The position numbers and the translations under genes are program-made. From assembly GCF_000233455.1 (NCBI RefSeq), contig NZ_JH376430.1, forward strand, positions 1-64,000: a DNA stretch of 64,000 nucleotides, written 5' to 3'. This stretch comes from [Clostridium] citroniae WAL-17108. GTDB taxonomy: Bacteria > Bacillota > Clostridia > Lachnospirales > Lachnospiraceae. Below, piece after piece: positions 34,087 to 43,111 of this stretch (positions are counted from its first letter, which is position 1; each line of letters starts with the position of its first letter). Under the pieces are notes generated by a model, which made no database searches, was not told the origin of the DNA, and saw only the letters and a list, made by a program, of their open reading frames with translations.

Positions 34087-35019
34087 ATGGATCTGAAACA
34101 ATTAGAATACATTGTGAAAATTGCAGATGAGAACAGCATTACACGGGCAGCCGAACGCCTTTACATATCCCAGTCCGGTCTGAACCAGCAGCTTCTGAAA
34201 TTGGAATCTGAGCTGGGCATCCAGCTGTTCCACCGCAGCAAGAACGACCTGCGCCTCACAGAGGCCGGTAAGGTCTATGTAAGTTACGCCCGCCAGATGC
34301 TTCAGTTAAAGCAGGAAGCCTATGATATACTTAATGACATGGCCGACAACAAGGTGGGACGCCTGTCCGTGGGGCTCACACCGGAACGAGGCATTACCAT
34401 GCTGATGAGCATCTATCCCCAGTTCTATCAGCAGTTTCCCCACATCACCATAGAGCCTCAGGAGATCGGCGTAAAGAATCAGCAGTCCATGATATCCAAG
34501 GGATACCTGGACCTGGGCTTTGTCACCCTCAGCGAGAAGGACAAGACAAATGATGAGTATATCCATATCTACTATGAGAATATCCTTTTGGCCGTTCCCC
34601 GGTCCCACCCCCTGGCCAGACACGCCAATCCCCCGGGACAGCCCTTTGCCACTGCTGACCTGCGTGACTTTAAGGACATGCAGTTTGTGCTGATGTTTAA
34701 GAACTCCACCCTGCGCACAGTCATAGACCCACTCTTTGAGGAGGCCGGCTTCGTTCCCCGGATCTTGTTTGAGACCTCCAGCAACCTGACCCTGTGCAAC
34801 ATGGTGAAAAACAACATGGCCTGCTCGCTGATCACTCAGAACTATGCCAAGGAGCAGCAGGATGTGGCCTATTTCTACCTCCCATCCCACCCCTTCTGGG
34901 AGCTGTGCGCCACATACAAAAAAGGTCATTACCTCACCAAAGCGGGTAAGACCTTTATTGAACTGGCGATTGAATATTATCATTCCACGGCAAAAGAGAA
35001 CAACCAGAGCGTGGTCTGA
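34087..35019 (+). CDS. LysR-family transcriptional regulator
   Basis: A 310-aa regulator. The N-terminal winged helix-turn-helix (MDLKQLEYIVKIADENSITRAAERL is split at about residues 1-25, then YISQSGLNQQLLKLE) is typical, followed by a substrate-binding-like effector domain. Divergent from the upstream gudD-like gene, it probably responds to an aldarate or its breakdown product. SD GGAGAAGGA precedes the ATG. Confidence 0.93.
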   Translation: MDLKQLEYIVKIADENSITRAAERLYISQSGLNQQLLKLESELGIQLFHRSKNDLRLTEAGKVYVSYARQMLQLKQEAYDILNDMADNKVGRLSVGLTPERGITMLMSIYPQFYQQFPHITIEPQEIGVKNQQSMISKGYLDLGFVTLSEKDKTNDEYIHIYYENILLAVPRSHPLARHANPPGQPFATADLRDFKDMQFVLMFKNSTLRTVIDPLFEEAGFVPRILFETSSNLTLCNMVKNNMACSLITQNYAKEQQDVAYFYLPSHPFWELCATYKKGHYLTKAGKTFIELAIEYYHSTAKENNQSVV

Positions 35020-35063
35020 GTGGAATCCATACGTCCAGTCCACCCCATAGTTCATTCCACTCC

Positions 35064-37004
35064 CTATGCTTTCATTTTCCTCTTATTTGCATACATTCCC
35101 GCATCCGCCCGGTTTAATGTTCCCTCTAAGTCCGAGTCCAGGACCGGGTCATAAAAGGCCGTACCGGCTGCCACAGAGGCGTCAAAGCTGCACCGGCTGC
35201 TGTATTCCTCCATTGTACATCTCAGGACCTGGACACCCTCTTCTACTTCCTGAGGGGAGACGCCTGAAAGGATGACCGCAAACTCATCCCCTCCTATACG
35301 GAACACCTGTCCCCGTGGGAATGAATCCCGGATCGCATCCGCCGCTGCGCGGATATATTCATCCCCCTTATCATGTCCGAAGGCATCGTTTACACCTTTC
35401 AGGTCATTCAGGTCACACATCACCAACGCCCATACTGACGTTTCATCCAGCCTCCCTTTGATCTGTTCCATGACCGTTCCAAAGGCCATACGGTTCTTAA
35501 CCCCGGTGAGTCCGTCCCTGTCGCGCTCCTTTTTTAATGCCTTTGTCTGAAGGACCTCATCCGTCACATCCTCCACCACACAGCGCACAGGATTTTCTGA
35601 ATTTTTCCGAGTTATCTTAATCCACCGGTACTCACCCTCCGCCTCCATCTTATAGACTCCCTCCTCCCCGGATTCCAGGGACTTAAGTTCCTTTAAAAAG
35701 GCGATAAACTGATTCTTATCCCTGGAAAACTTCCGTTCCTGTTCCCTGGTAAGATTAAACAGACGGGGGATCTGACTGGTCATATAAACCCGGCCTGAGT
35801 GACCGCCGATCTCAAAAACACCTACCGGAAGCCCGGATAGCTCGATCAGCTTGGCATGTCTTGTAAACCATTGGCTGGTGATAATGGCTGTGATAAACCC
35901 AATGATAATGGACACAAGAAAGGAATAATTCAGGATCCTCCCTATCTTTTCCGGGAACTGAAGAAGGACCGGCCGTTCTATCAGCCCGATGATATACCAT
36001 TCCTCATTCTCAAAGGGCGTATTGTAATAATACATTCCCATGGGGTTGAGACAGGCAAATATCTCCTCATTGCTTTTGTGGTTCATAAGCCTGTAAACGG
36101 AATTTTCCTGGTCCACACTGGTAAGATCCAGGGGCTTCCCCTCCTCCAGCATTCTCTTCTGCATGGCGCCATGGGTCACGGCTGCCCGCAGCTGTCCCTC
36201 CTCATCTCTGATCCCCAGAACATACCCATATGCGTTGGCTGTCTGCAGATCGGATGCTGGAAGGAAATGATACAGGTAGCTTACGGATATTTCCACGCCG
36301 AATATGGCCTTAACGTTTCCATCCGCTCCAAACAGAGGAGTGGAGTATGTAATGACCTCCTCATCCTGAGGGTTGACCTTAAAGGGAGGGCTCCAGTATC
36401 CCAGCCACTTGGACTTGCCTATCTCCCGGGCCGCCTCATATGGTTTTGTCACAAACGCCTGGTTGGAATCTGTCATATTCAGGCGGAAGCTCCAGTTTGC
36501 CGTGGTTGCAATCTGCATTTTCTCCGCCACATTCCATGGTCCTACCAGCATATAAAGGTTGGAGTTCTCCCTGCTGCTCCTGTCCGGATTATTGTTTCTG
36601 AAGTACAGGGCAGGCAGGGAATGATCCGCATCCTCCCCCTGCTCCGGGATCACAAGAAATGCTCCCGTTGTTTTGGTGCGCAGCATTGCATCCATGACAA
36701 GGGGCGCCATCTCCTCCAGGATCTGGTCAGCCTGTTTGGCATCTGCCTCTGTCTCAAAAAACTGGCTGATCTGTTCCATGTCATAATCCAGATTCGTCCA
36801 GATATTCTTCATTTGATTTTCCAGATTATTGCTGCGGCCATTGACTTTTTCCGAGAAAAAGCGGTACTGATTGGCCTCAGCCTGTTTCAGAACACCTCCC
36901 TGCACCATAAGGGATGCCAGCAAAATGCTCTGGAATATAGCAAAACAGATAAACACCACTGCCAGCTTAAATGCGATTGAACTGCTAATATTCTTTTTAC
37001 CCAT
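35064..37004 (-). CDS. Membrane diguanylate cyclase with extracytoplasmic sensor domain
   Basis: A 646-aa protein with a membrane helix at about residues 12-32, an extracytoplasmic Cache-like domain to about 345, a second helix around 350-372, a PAS-like segment, and a GGDEF domain with an intact GGDEF at 571-575. It should make cyclic di-GMP. The product-inhibition I site (RxxD five residues before GGDEF) is absent, with FPRG at that position. No EAL domain. The start overlaps the stop of the solute-binding lipoprotein gene by 8 nt, so the two are translationally coupled. Confidence 0.92.
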   Translation of the reverse strand: MGKKNISSSIAFKLAVVFICFAIFQSILLASLMVQGGVLKQAEANQYRFFSEKVNGRSNNLENQMKNIWTNLDYDMEQISQFFETEADAKQADQILEEMAPLVMDAMLRTKTTGAFLVIPEQGEDADHSLPALYFRNNNPDRSSRENSNLYMLVGPWNVAEKMQIATTANWSFRLNMTDSNQAFVTKPYEAAREIGKSKWLGYWSPPFKVNPQDEEVITYSTPLFGADGNVKAIFGVEISVSYLYHFLPASDLQTANAYGYVLGIRDEEGQLRAAVTHGAMQKRMLEEGKPLDLTSVDQENSVYRLMNHKSNEEIFACLNPMGMYYYNTPFENEEWYIIGLIERPVLLQFPEKIGRILNYSFLVSIIIGFITAIITSQWFTRHAKLIELSGLPVGVFEIGGHSGRVYMTSQIPRLFNLTREQERKFSRDKNQFIAFLKELKSLESGEEGVYKMEAEGEYRWIKITRKNSENPVRCVVEDVTDEVLQTKALKKERDRDGLTGVKNRMAFGTVMEQIKGRLDETSVWALVMCDLNDLKGVNDAFGHDKGDEYIRAAADAIRDSFPRGQVFRIGGDEFAVILSGVSPQEVEEGVQVLRCTMEEYSSRCSFDASVAAGTAFYDPVLDSDLEGTLNRADAGMYANKRKMKA

Positions 37005-38424
37005 CTGTCCTACCAGCCATCTCCTTTATGAGAGCTTCGTACCATTCTTTCAAGTTCCCTTCTCCCAGAAGGTCACGCTCCACACCTTCCCGGCTCTCTC
37101 CGGCCTCCATCCTCCGCTTTTTCTCATGGAGATCAAGGGATACCTTATCCTCCAGGGAAGACGCAAAGGTCTGGGTCATATCGTATGAACCCTCAAAGGG
37201 CCTGCGGATATAGAACTCCCGGGCGCTCATGGCATCCAGGGCAGTCTGTATGCTGCTCCTGACCACGGCCGCGTTGTTGGATTCATCCACCCGGCCTAAA
37301 AGGTCGTTAACAGATGCCAGCGTCTCCATTTCCACCGGAAGGTAACCGGTGGATACGGCAAACCGGATATTCTGCTCCGGCTGCGTAAACCACTTAAGGA
37401 ACTGGACCGAGCCGTATTCATGAGCCGTATCAGATGCAAACACGGCCATGTTTGCCCCTCTCTGGGTCATATAGGAGGTTCCGTCCTGAAAGGTGGGGTA
37501 TGGAAGGCTTTCGCACTCGATGACATGGGACTGGTTCTCACTCTCTATCACCTCCCGGGGAAAGAAACCGGCCCCGGCAGAGGAACCGATGTAAGCCATC
37601 AGACGGCCGCTCTTGATCCCATCCTGATTATATACGCTGCTCTCATACCATCCCTTGATGTGGGGCACATAGAAGGCATCCCAGGCTTTTGCTGCAATTT
37701 CCTCCGGATAGGTAAATTCCACCTTGCCGTCCCTGATCTGATACACCTGACCACCCATCTGTGCTGCGGACAGCATCATAAAGTCATTGTATGAATTCAT
37801 GCCCAGGAACGCGCATCCACCAGACCATTCATAGTACATGGAAGCTGCCTCCGACAGCCCTTCCCAGGTCTGCAGCAGATCCATGGAGGCGCCGGTTTCC
37901 TCAGCAAACCGGTCCCAGTCCGTTCTGTTAAGATATAAAAGTTCCGTGGATTTTGAGACCGGGATCATTTTAAATCCTCCGGAGGCGTCCCACACACCCT
38001 CCTCCAAAAATTCCGGCCTGTATTTTTCCCTTTCCTCTTCTGTAAAATATTGGTCCAAACTGACCAGAGGGGCTATCTTATCCAATCGATACGCATTATC
38101 CGGATAGGATGCAAATATATCCGGAAGGGGGTCTGACCCTATCACATGATTAGCTGACGCGTAAAGGACATCCTCCAGCTCCTCGCTGGAGCCGTATCCC
38201 ACCGCATCCAACACGATCCCCTGTTCCATACCCACGGTCTCGTTAAACTCCATTACCAGATCGTCAAATTGGGCCTTTGCCACTGCATTATAAGCATGCC
38301 ACATGGTGATGACCGTGGGGGATTTAGGATCCAGCACAAGGCTCTCCCTGCCCGCACATCCTGCGCCCCCCAGCAGCACCCCCAGCAGCATAATTGCCAG
38401 GACCCTATATTTCCTTCGATTCAT
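36997..38424 (-). CDS. Extracellular solute-binding lipoprotein (family 1 type)
   Basis: A 475-aa lipoprotein resembling sugar-binding proteins of ABC importers. The signal peptide ends with Cys23 in GGAGC, followed by TVITMWHAYNAVAKAQFDDL, the usual N-terminal fold of family 1 binding proteins, and AVFASDTAHEYGSVQFLKWFT near the C-terminal part. The ATG at 38424 follows GGAGAAGGA; an upstream in-frame ATG adds 13 residues. No ABC permease or ATPase is adjacent. It overlaps the diguanylate cyclase gene, which suggests that it presents a ligand to that receptor. Confidence 0.88.
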   Translation of the reverse strand: MNRRKYRVLAIMLLGVLLGGAGCAGRESLVLDPKSPTVITMWHAYNAVAKAQFDDLVMEFNETVGMEQGIVLDAVGYGSSEELEDVLYASANHVIGSDPLPDIFASYPDNAYRLDKIAPLVSLDQYFTEEEREKYRPEFLEEGVWDASGGFKMIPVSKSTELLYLNRTDWDRFAEETGASMDLLQTWEGLSEAASMYYEWSGGCAFLGMNSYNDFMMLSAAQMGGQVYQIRDGKVEFTYPEEIAAKAWDAFYVPHIKGWYESSVYNQDGIKSGRLMAYIGSSAGAGFFPREVIESENQSHVIECESLPYPTFQDGTSYMTQRGANMAVFASDTAHEYGSVQFLKWFTQPEQNIRFAVSTGYLPVEMETLASVNDLLGRVDESNNAAVVRSSIQTALDAMSAREFYIRRPFEGSYDMTQTFASSLEDKVSLDLHEKKRRMEAGESREGVERDLLGEGNLKEWYEALIKEMAGRTDG

Positions 38425-38474
38425 TGTCCTTCTCCAATACCAAACATACAGCCTGTAATACATCGTTATTTTTA

Positions 38475-38503
38475 AGTATACACGATTGTAAACACAGTGT
38501 CTA
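38475..38503 (-). promoter_or_regulatory. Promoter of the solute-binding protein/diguanylate cyclase operon
   Basis: Minus-strand TAGACA (38498-38503), 17-bp spacer, TATACT (38475-38480), about 45 nt ahead of the lipoprotein start. The rest of the 324-bp gap (38425-38748) holds only the terminator at 38641-38684. Confidence 0.7.
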
Positions 38504-38640
38504 TTTGATTTTCTTGCATATGATATGGATAAATTACGTTTTTATAAGGGATCTTCCCATTCTATTATATGCGGAAGAATCTGCAGATAGCCTTCCGTCC
38601 GGAGTTTGATATGCAGCCTGGACCATGTAAGGAATGACCA

Positions 38641-38684
38641 TTTTAAGAAAGAATCCCCGAAGAGACATTGCTCTTTGGGGATTC
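38641..38684 (-). terminator. Terminator of the wall-binding protein gene at 38749
   Basis: Minus-strand stem GAATCCCCAAAGAG/CTCTTCGGGGATTC (38651-38684) followed by TTTCTTAAAA. Confidence 0.85.
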
Positions 38685-38748
38685 AACTTATATATGTTAT
38701 ATCGATTTACCGCCGGACATTTACCCGTGCCTGCACATGGCCGGCAGT

Positions 38749-39747
38749 CTACTGCACCCAGGCCCCGTCACCGCCCACCTGATATCCGTCCGGTGTCGTA
38801 GTCCCCGCGGCCATGGATCCGTCCTGGTACATATAATACCACTTGCCGTCCAGCTCGTTCCATCCCGTTACCGCGTATCCCTCCGGGCTGAAATAGTACC
38901 ATTTGCTCATAATGCGTTCCCATTTGCCGGCAGCGACCGTACCGTCATGATAGGTAAAGCGCCGCCCCTGCTGGTAATCCCCCCAGGTGCCGTCTGTAAT
39001 GCCCGGATCATTTGACTGGGAGGAAAGGGAGCTTACCGGTTCTCCGTCCTCCAGATAGTCCTGCTGGTTTCCGTTCCTTGCAATGGCAGCCACCTCAAAA
39101 TAGTAGGCTGTGCCGGACTTGGTCATAAAGGGAGAAAAGTCGTAGGAGGTGGCTCCCTCCACGATCTGACTCACCACTGACCCCTGGTCGTCATAGAGCA
39201 CCACACGGTAGGTATTGGCGAATTTTACGCTGTTCCAGGTGGCAACAGAGGGGTTATCACTGTCCCATCCGGCCCAGGTGGTGCTGTCTAACTGGGCCGC
39301 GGCCTGGTAGGTGAACTTGACCGTATACACGTACCCGGAATCCGCCTCGTAATCACTGCCCGTGTACTTCTTTACAGAGGTGATCTGTGCATCATTGCGG
39401 CCATTGACCACCTTAATCTCCAAACTGCTCTTGGTAAGCCCCGTGCTGCTTCCCAGATAAACCGTACCCGTCACATCATTGCCCGCTGTCCAGTTCTCAG
39501 GGCTTTTGGACCAGGACACATCCGACAGCATCTCAATGGCGTCTGAATCCTCCTCGGATACATATACATCCGGCTCCAGGGGATGGACCTTATTTTTGTC
39601 ATTATCATCCCTGCTGACACCCTGGCTGTCATACTGGTTTTCAATCTCCAGCCTATACGCGGACTTAGCCTGGGCTGTCATGCCCAGGCCAATAACCATC
39701 CATATTGCTGCAGCGGCTGTCACTGCATATCTGCTCTTTTTCATAGT
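38749..39747 (-). CDS. Secreted cell-wall-binding-repeat protein
   Basis: About 332 aa. A signal peptide (to TAQAKS) is followed by a beta-rich N-terminal region with two fibronectin-like segments (around residues 60-270; YRVVLYDDQGSVVSQI), and a C-terminal pair of aromatic/glycine wall-binding repeats (KWYYFSPEGYAVTGW, KWYYMYQDGSMAAGT). No catalytic motif is visible. The ATG at 39747 is used with an AAAGGAG just before it. It lies 119 nt downstream of a similar, larger protein gene and is probably co-expressed with it. Confidence 0.85.
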   Translation of the reverse strand, partial: TMKKSRYAVTAAAAIWMVIGLGMTAQAKSAYRLEIENQYDSQGVSRDDNDKNKVHPLEPDVYVSEEDSDAIEMLSDVSWSKSPENWTAGNDVTGTVYLGSSTGLTKSSLEIKVVNGRNDAQITSVKKYTGSDYEADSGYVYTVKFTYQAAAQLDSTTWAGWDSDNPSVATWNSVKFANTYRVVLYDDQGSVVSQIVEGATSYDFSPFMTKSGTAYYFEVAAIARNGNQQDYLEDGEPVSSLSSQSNDPGITDGTWGDYQQGRRFTYHDGTVAAGKWERIMSKWYYFSPEGYAVTGWNELDGKWYYMYQDGSMAAGTTTPDGYQVGGDGAWVQ

Positions 39748-39866
39748 ATCTCCTTTCAACTGTCCTTTTTGATCTCCTCTATGAAAAATGCCGCCACACA
39801 ATCTTTTCCTCACATTGCTCCCACAAACCTCAATCAGACTTCAGGAAGACCGGCCCCGATCAGTCT

Positions 39867-41111
39867 CTAATGCTGCCAGACTCCATTGGCATCCAGGATA
39901 AATCCGTCAATGGATGTATTCACTGCCTTGGATCCGTCACCCGGGTAGAAATAGTAATAGTTGTTCTCCACCTTGTACCATCCCTCCACCATGGCTCCGC
40001 TCTCATTCATAAAATATGTCTTGCCGTTAATAGTCAGCCAGCAGTTCTTTACCATGGCTCCTTCCGGTCCGCCATCATTGGGATTCAGATAATACCAGAT
40101 ATTGCCGCTCTTGATCCATCCCTTCCTCATATCTCCGCTGTCACCCATGTAGTACCAGTATCCGCCTGTCTGCTGCCATCCCGTGAGCATACGGCCTGAG
40201 GTGTCAAAGAGATACCACTTGTCGTTCCATTTAAGCCATCCGTTCTTCTGAAGGTTTCCGTCCGGGTACCGGAAATACCAGTAATCCCCTTCCTTTCTCC
40301 AGCCCACGTCCGTATTGCCGCCGCTGGGAGTGCTGCCTCCGTTATCCTGGCCGCTGCCGTCCGATACCTCGTCCTCATCAATATACAGGTCACCGGCTTC
40401 GGTCCATTCACTCTTCTTGCCGTACTTTTTCTCCTCATCCGTGTGAGGCACGGTCCTAACCTTAAAGGAGTAATCCCCCTCCTTGGTCATGTAGGGATAG
40501 AAATTGTAGGAGGTTCCCTTGTAGTCCTCCAGCTTTTTAACGACCGATGAACCGCGGTAGAGATATACATCATAATACCCTGAGCTGTTCTCCCCTGCTT
40601 CCCATCTGGCCCTTCCCTTACTGCTTCCCCACTCAGCGTCCTCCGGGGGCTCATAGGTTCCCTTGATCCCCGTTGCCCTAAGGACCACCTTCAAGTCGCT
40701 TCCGCTCTTGGTGGCTGATACAAAGGTTCCGCCGCTGATACTTACATTGTTGGAGCTGTAGCTGCTGCGGAAACGGTATTCATAGGCACTGCTGCTGGAT
40801 GTATTGGGCTCCAGCCACACGGTGATCTTGGGGGTATCCCCAATGCCCACCTCTTTATCATTCGTCCACTCTGCTGACGCCACCTCATATTTGCTGGACG
40901 AGGAGTACACCTTGCTTCCGCTGTCGCTGGAACTGGTTCCCAGGCTGTCTCCGCTGTTCACCTCATCTCCTGAATCCAGATCAATGCTCACCTTTAGTGA
41001 GACACTTGTTATATACTTATAGTCGCTGGCTGCCAAAACCTGTACGGGCATCGCTGTCATCAGCGTGCCTGCTGTCAGGGCCAGGCATAACATTCGTTTC
41101 ATGCTTCTCAT
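39867..41111 (-). CDS. Secreted cell-wall-binding-repeat protein
   Basis: A 414-aa exported protein with a signal peptide (to about residue 27), a Ser-rich segment, a beta-rich region of about 200 aa with the same layout as the neighbour at 38749, and about six C-terminal repeats of the GW.k..g.WYY type (for example GDYWYFRYPDGNLQKNGW). The two proteins share the motif SYNFYPYMTKEG or SYDFSPFMTKSG, so they are related by duplication. Its role is probably surface attachment; no enzyme motif is seen. Confidence 0.86.
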   Translation of the reverse strand: MRSMKRMLCLALTAGTLMTAMPVQVLAASDYKYITSVSLKVSIDLDSGDEVNSGDSLGTSSSDSGSKVYSSSSKYEVASAEWTNDKEVGIGDTPKITVWLEPNTSSSSAYEYRFRSSYSSNNVSISGGTFVSATKSGSDLKVVLRATGIKGTYEPPEDAEWGSSKGRARWEAGENSSGYYDVYLYRGSSVVKKLEDYKGTSYNFYPYMTKEGDYSFKVRTVPHTDEEKKYGKKSEWTEAGDLYIDEDEVSDGSGQDNGGSTPSGGNTDVGWRKEGDYWYFRYPDGNLQKNGWLKWNDKWYLFDTSGRMLTGWQQTGGYWYYMGDSGDMRKGWIKSGNIWYYLNPNDGGPEGAMVKNCWLTINGKTYFMNESGAMVEGWYKVENNYYYFYPGDGSKAVNTSIDGFILDANGVWQH

Positions 41112-41289
41112 GAACGCTCAACCTCCTCCAAAGGGCTGCACCCTTATATTTTCTTTACCTGTTTCTATTATAGCCCAGATGACAGTTTTGCGTCAACTTA
41201 CGATATTCTTGCGATGTTTTCGTAATTTTACAAAGTTCTGACAAAAAAGCGGCCGGGGGGAGAATCAATGTGCGCCGACAGGCGCACGC

Positions 41290-41324
41290 AAAAAGACTGC
41301 AGACACACTTACGCGCATCTGCAG
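41290..41324 (-). terminator. Terminator of the alpha operon (after rplQ)
   Basis: Minus-strand stem GGCTGCAGATG/TCTGCAGTC region (41296-41324) followed by five T (41290-41294). A further GTGCGCC/GGCGCAC hairpin lies at 41272-41289. Confidence 0.85.
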
Positions 41325-41341
41325 CCCTATTATGATTTGGA

Positions 41342-41878
41342 TTATACTAATTCAATGAGAACTTCCATTGCAGCATCGCCCTTACGCGGACCAACCTTAA
41401 CGATTCTGGTGTAACCACCGTTACGGCTTGTGTACTTAGGAGCAATATCATCAAAAAGCTTAGCTACCATGTCAACAGACTTGGTATTTTTCTTCTTGCC
41501 GGCTGGTGTGGAAGGAACCTCGGTCACGCCGTAAAGGACCTTTAACATCTGCCTTCTTGCATGCAGTCTGGAAGGCATATCCTTTTTGATTTCCTTCTCC
41601 ACTTCATCATATACAGTAACTTTCTTGCCGTCAACAACCTCTTTGACCCTCTTGCCGTCTTTGTCCTTGCGGGCAACCTTAGCAGTAACCTTAACGGTCT
41701 CATAGTTGTCTTTTTCCTTCACTGCCATGGCGATCAGTCCTTCTGCAACTTTGCGGATCTCCTTTGCCCTGGTCTCAGTTGTCCTGATGTGACCATGATA
41801 TAACAGTGCTGTTACCTGGCTTCTGATCAGAGCCTTTCTCTGATCGGAAGTTCTTCCTAATTTTCTATATCCTGCCAT
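41342..41878 (-). CDS. rplQ: 50S ribosomal protein L17
   Basis: A 178-aa L17, longer than the usual 115-130 aa. The N-terminus (AGYRKLGRTSDQRKALIRSQ) and the C-terminus (GGYTRIVKVGPRKGDAAMEVLIELV) are canonical. The extra length is a Lys/Glu/Val-rich insert at about residues 65-115. Longer L17 proteins occur in clostridia, so this is likely functional. Last gene of the alpha operon. Confidence 0.96.
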   Translation of the reverse strand: MAGYRKLGRTSDQRKALIRSQVTALLYHGHIRTTETRAKEIRKVAEGLIAMAVKEKDNYETVKVTAKVARKDKDGKRVKEVVDGKKVTVYDEVEKEIKKDMPSRLHARRQMLKVLYGVTEVPSTPAGKKKNTKSVDMVAKLFDDIAPKYTSRNGGYTRIVKVGPRKGDAAMEVLIELV

Positions 41879-41913
41879 TGTATTTTCCTCCGTTATTGTG
41901 GAACACCTTCACC

Positions 41914-41997
41914 ATGCTTCCTCGGACTTACTGGTTCAGGCATTGACGCCCACATATTTATTTGGCTGCCTCGGCCATGCTTCTTTGGACTTACTGG
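41914..41997. repeat. Imperfect direct repeat in the rpoA-rplQ gap
   Basis: A 21-bp segment ATGCTTCCTCGGACTTACTG (first 20 bases) at 41914-41934 recurs at 41977-41997 with two C-to-T differences. It lies between rplQ and rpoA. Confidence 0.7.
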
Positions 41998-42039
41998 CCG
42001 GGGTGTTAATATACCAGCTTCCTCGCATTGCTCGGTCGC

Positions 42040-43002
42040 TTAGTTGTCATCACTTGGATTCAGCTGCAAGCCCAATTCTTTCAGCTTAGCCAGCACTTCC
42101 TCAAGGGATTTGCGTCCCAGGTTACGAACCTTCATCATATCCTCGGAAGTCCTGTTGCACAGTTCCTCCACGGTATTGATACCGGCTCTCTTCAGACAGT
42201 TGTAAGAACGAACGGAAAGCTCCAGTTCGTCAATATTCATCTCAAGTACTTTTTCCTTCTCATTGTCTTCCTTCTCTACCATGATCTCTGCTGTCTTGGC
42301 ATTCTCTGAAAGGTCAATGAACAGGTTCAGATGCTCGCTGAGTACCTTGGCTGCCAGGCTGACTGCCTCATCGGGAGCCAGGGTGCCGTTGGTATAGATC
42401 TCAAGTGTCAGTTTGTCAAAGTCAGTCTGCTGGCCAACACGAGTGTTGGTAACAGCCATATTGACACGCTCTACCGGGGTATAGATGGAATCAACCGCGA
42501 TCACGCCGATCGGCAGATCATCGTTCTTATTCTTATCCGCGCTGATATATCCACGGCCCTTTGTAATGGTGAGCTCCATGTAGAATTTACTGTCCGTGCC
42601 GCCGCTTAATGTAGCGATGACCTGGTCAGGATTCATGATCTCGATATCAGCATCTGCCTGGATATCTGCTGCAGTAATTACGCCTTCACCCTCAAATTCA
42701 ATGTATGCAACCTTGGGTTCATCGGTATCGCTGTTGTTCTTGATCGCTAAGCTTTTGATGTTCATAATAATCTCAGTTACATCTTCCTTTACTCCAGGAA
42801 TAGAACTGAACTCATGCAAAACGCCATCGATTTTTACCTGACTCACTGCGGCTCCGGGTAAAGAAGAAAGCATAATTCTTCTTAAGGAATTGCCCAGCGT
42901 AGTGCCGTAACCTCTCTCAAGTGGTTCAACTACAAACTTGCCGTATCTCTTGTCTTCTGAAATCTCTGCGATTTCAATATTTGGTTTTTCAAAATCGAAC
43001 AC
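42040..43002 (-). CDS. rpoA: RNA polymerase alpha subunit
   Basis: A 320-aa alpha subunit. The N-terminal assembly domain has VEPLERGYGTTLGNSLRRIMLSS (split at about residues 27-50) and the C-terminal domain has the helix-hairpin-helix LSVRSYNCLKRAGI and LGRKSLEEVLAKL that contacts UP elements and activators. Typical alpha-operon position between rpsD and rplQ. Confidence 0.98.
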   Translation of the reverse strand: MFDFEKPNIEIAEISEDKRYGKFVVEPLERGYGTTLGNSLRRIMLSSLPGAAVSQVKIDGVLHEFSSIPGVKEDVTEIIMNIKSLAIKNNSDTDEPKVAYIEFEGEGVITAADIQADADIEIMNPDQVIATLSGGTDSKFYMELTITKGRGYISADKNKNDDLPIGVIAVDSIYTPVERVNMAVTNTRVGQQTDFDKLTLEIYTNGTLAPDEAVSLAAKVLSEHLNLFIDLSENAKTAEIMVEKEDNEKEKVLEMNIDELELSVRSYNCLKRAGINTVEELCNRTSEDMMKVRNLGRKSLEEVLAKLKELGLQLNPSDDN

Positions 43003-43111
43003 TAATAGCCCCTCCTTTTTGGGTTTCTATCAAATCTCGAGGGATATAAAACCTGCACACAGCAGAACATAACCTGGGCCAATGCAGAGTCCGGGTTTTA
43101 CGTCCTGCAAA

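Noticed and set aside
35856..36980. 374-codon plus-strand frame opposite the diguanylate cyclase
   Set aside because: Long but antisense to a gene with clear domains; its sequence is His/Ile/Gln-rich as expected for a shadow frame and shows no known motif.
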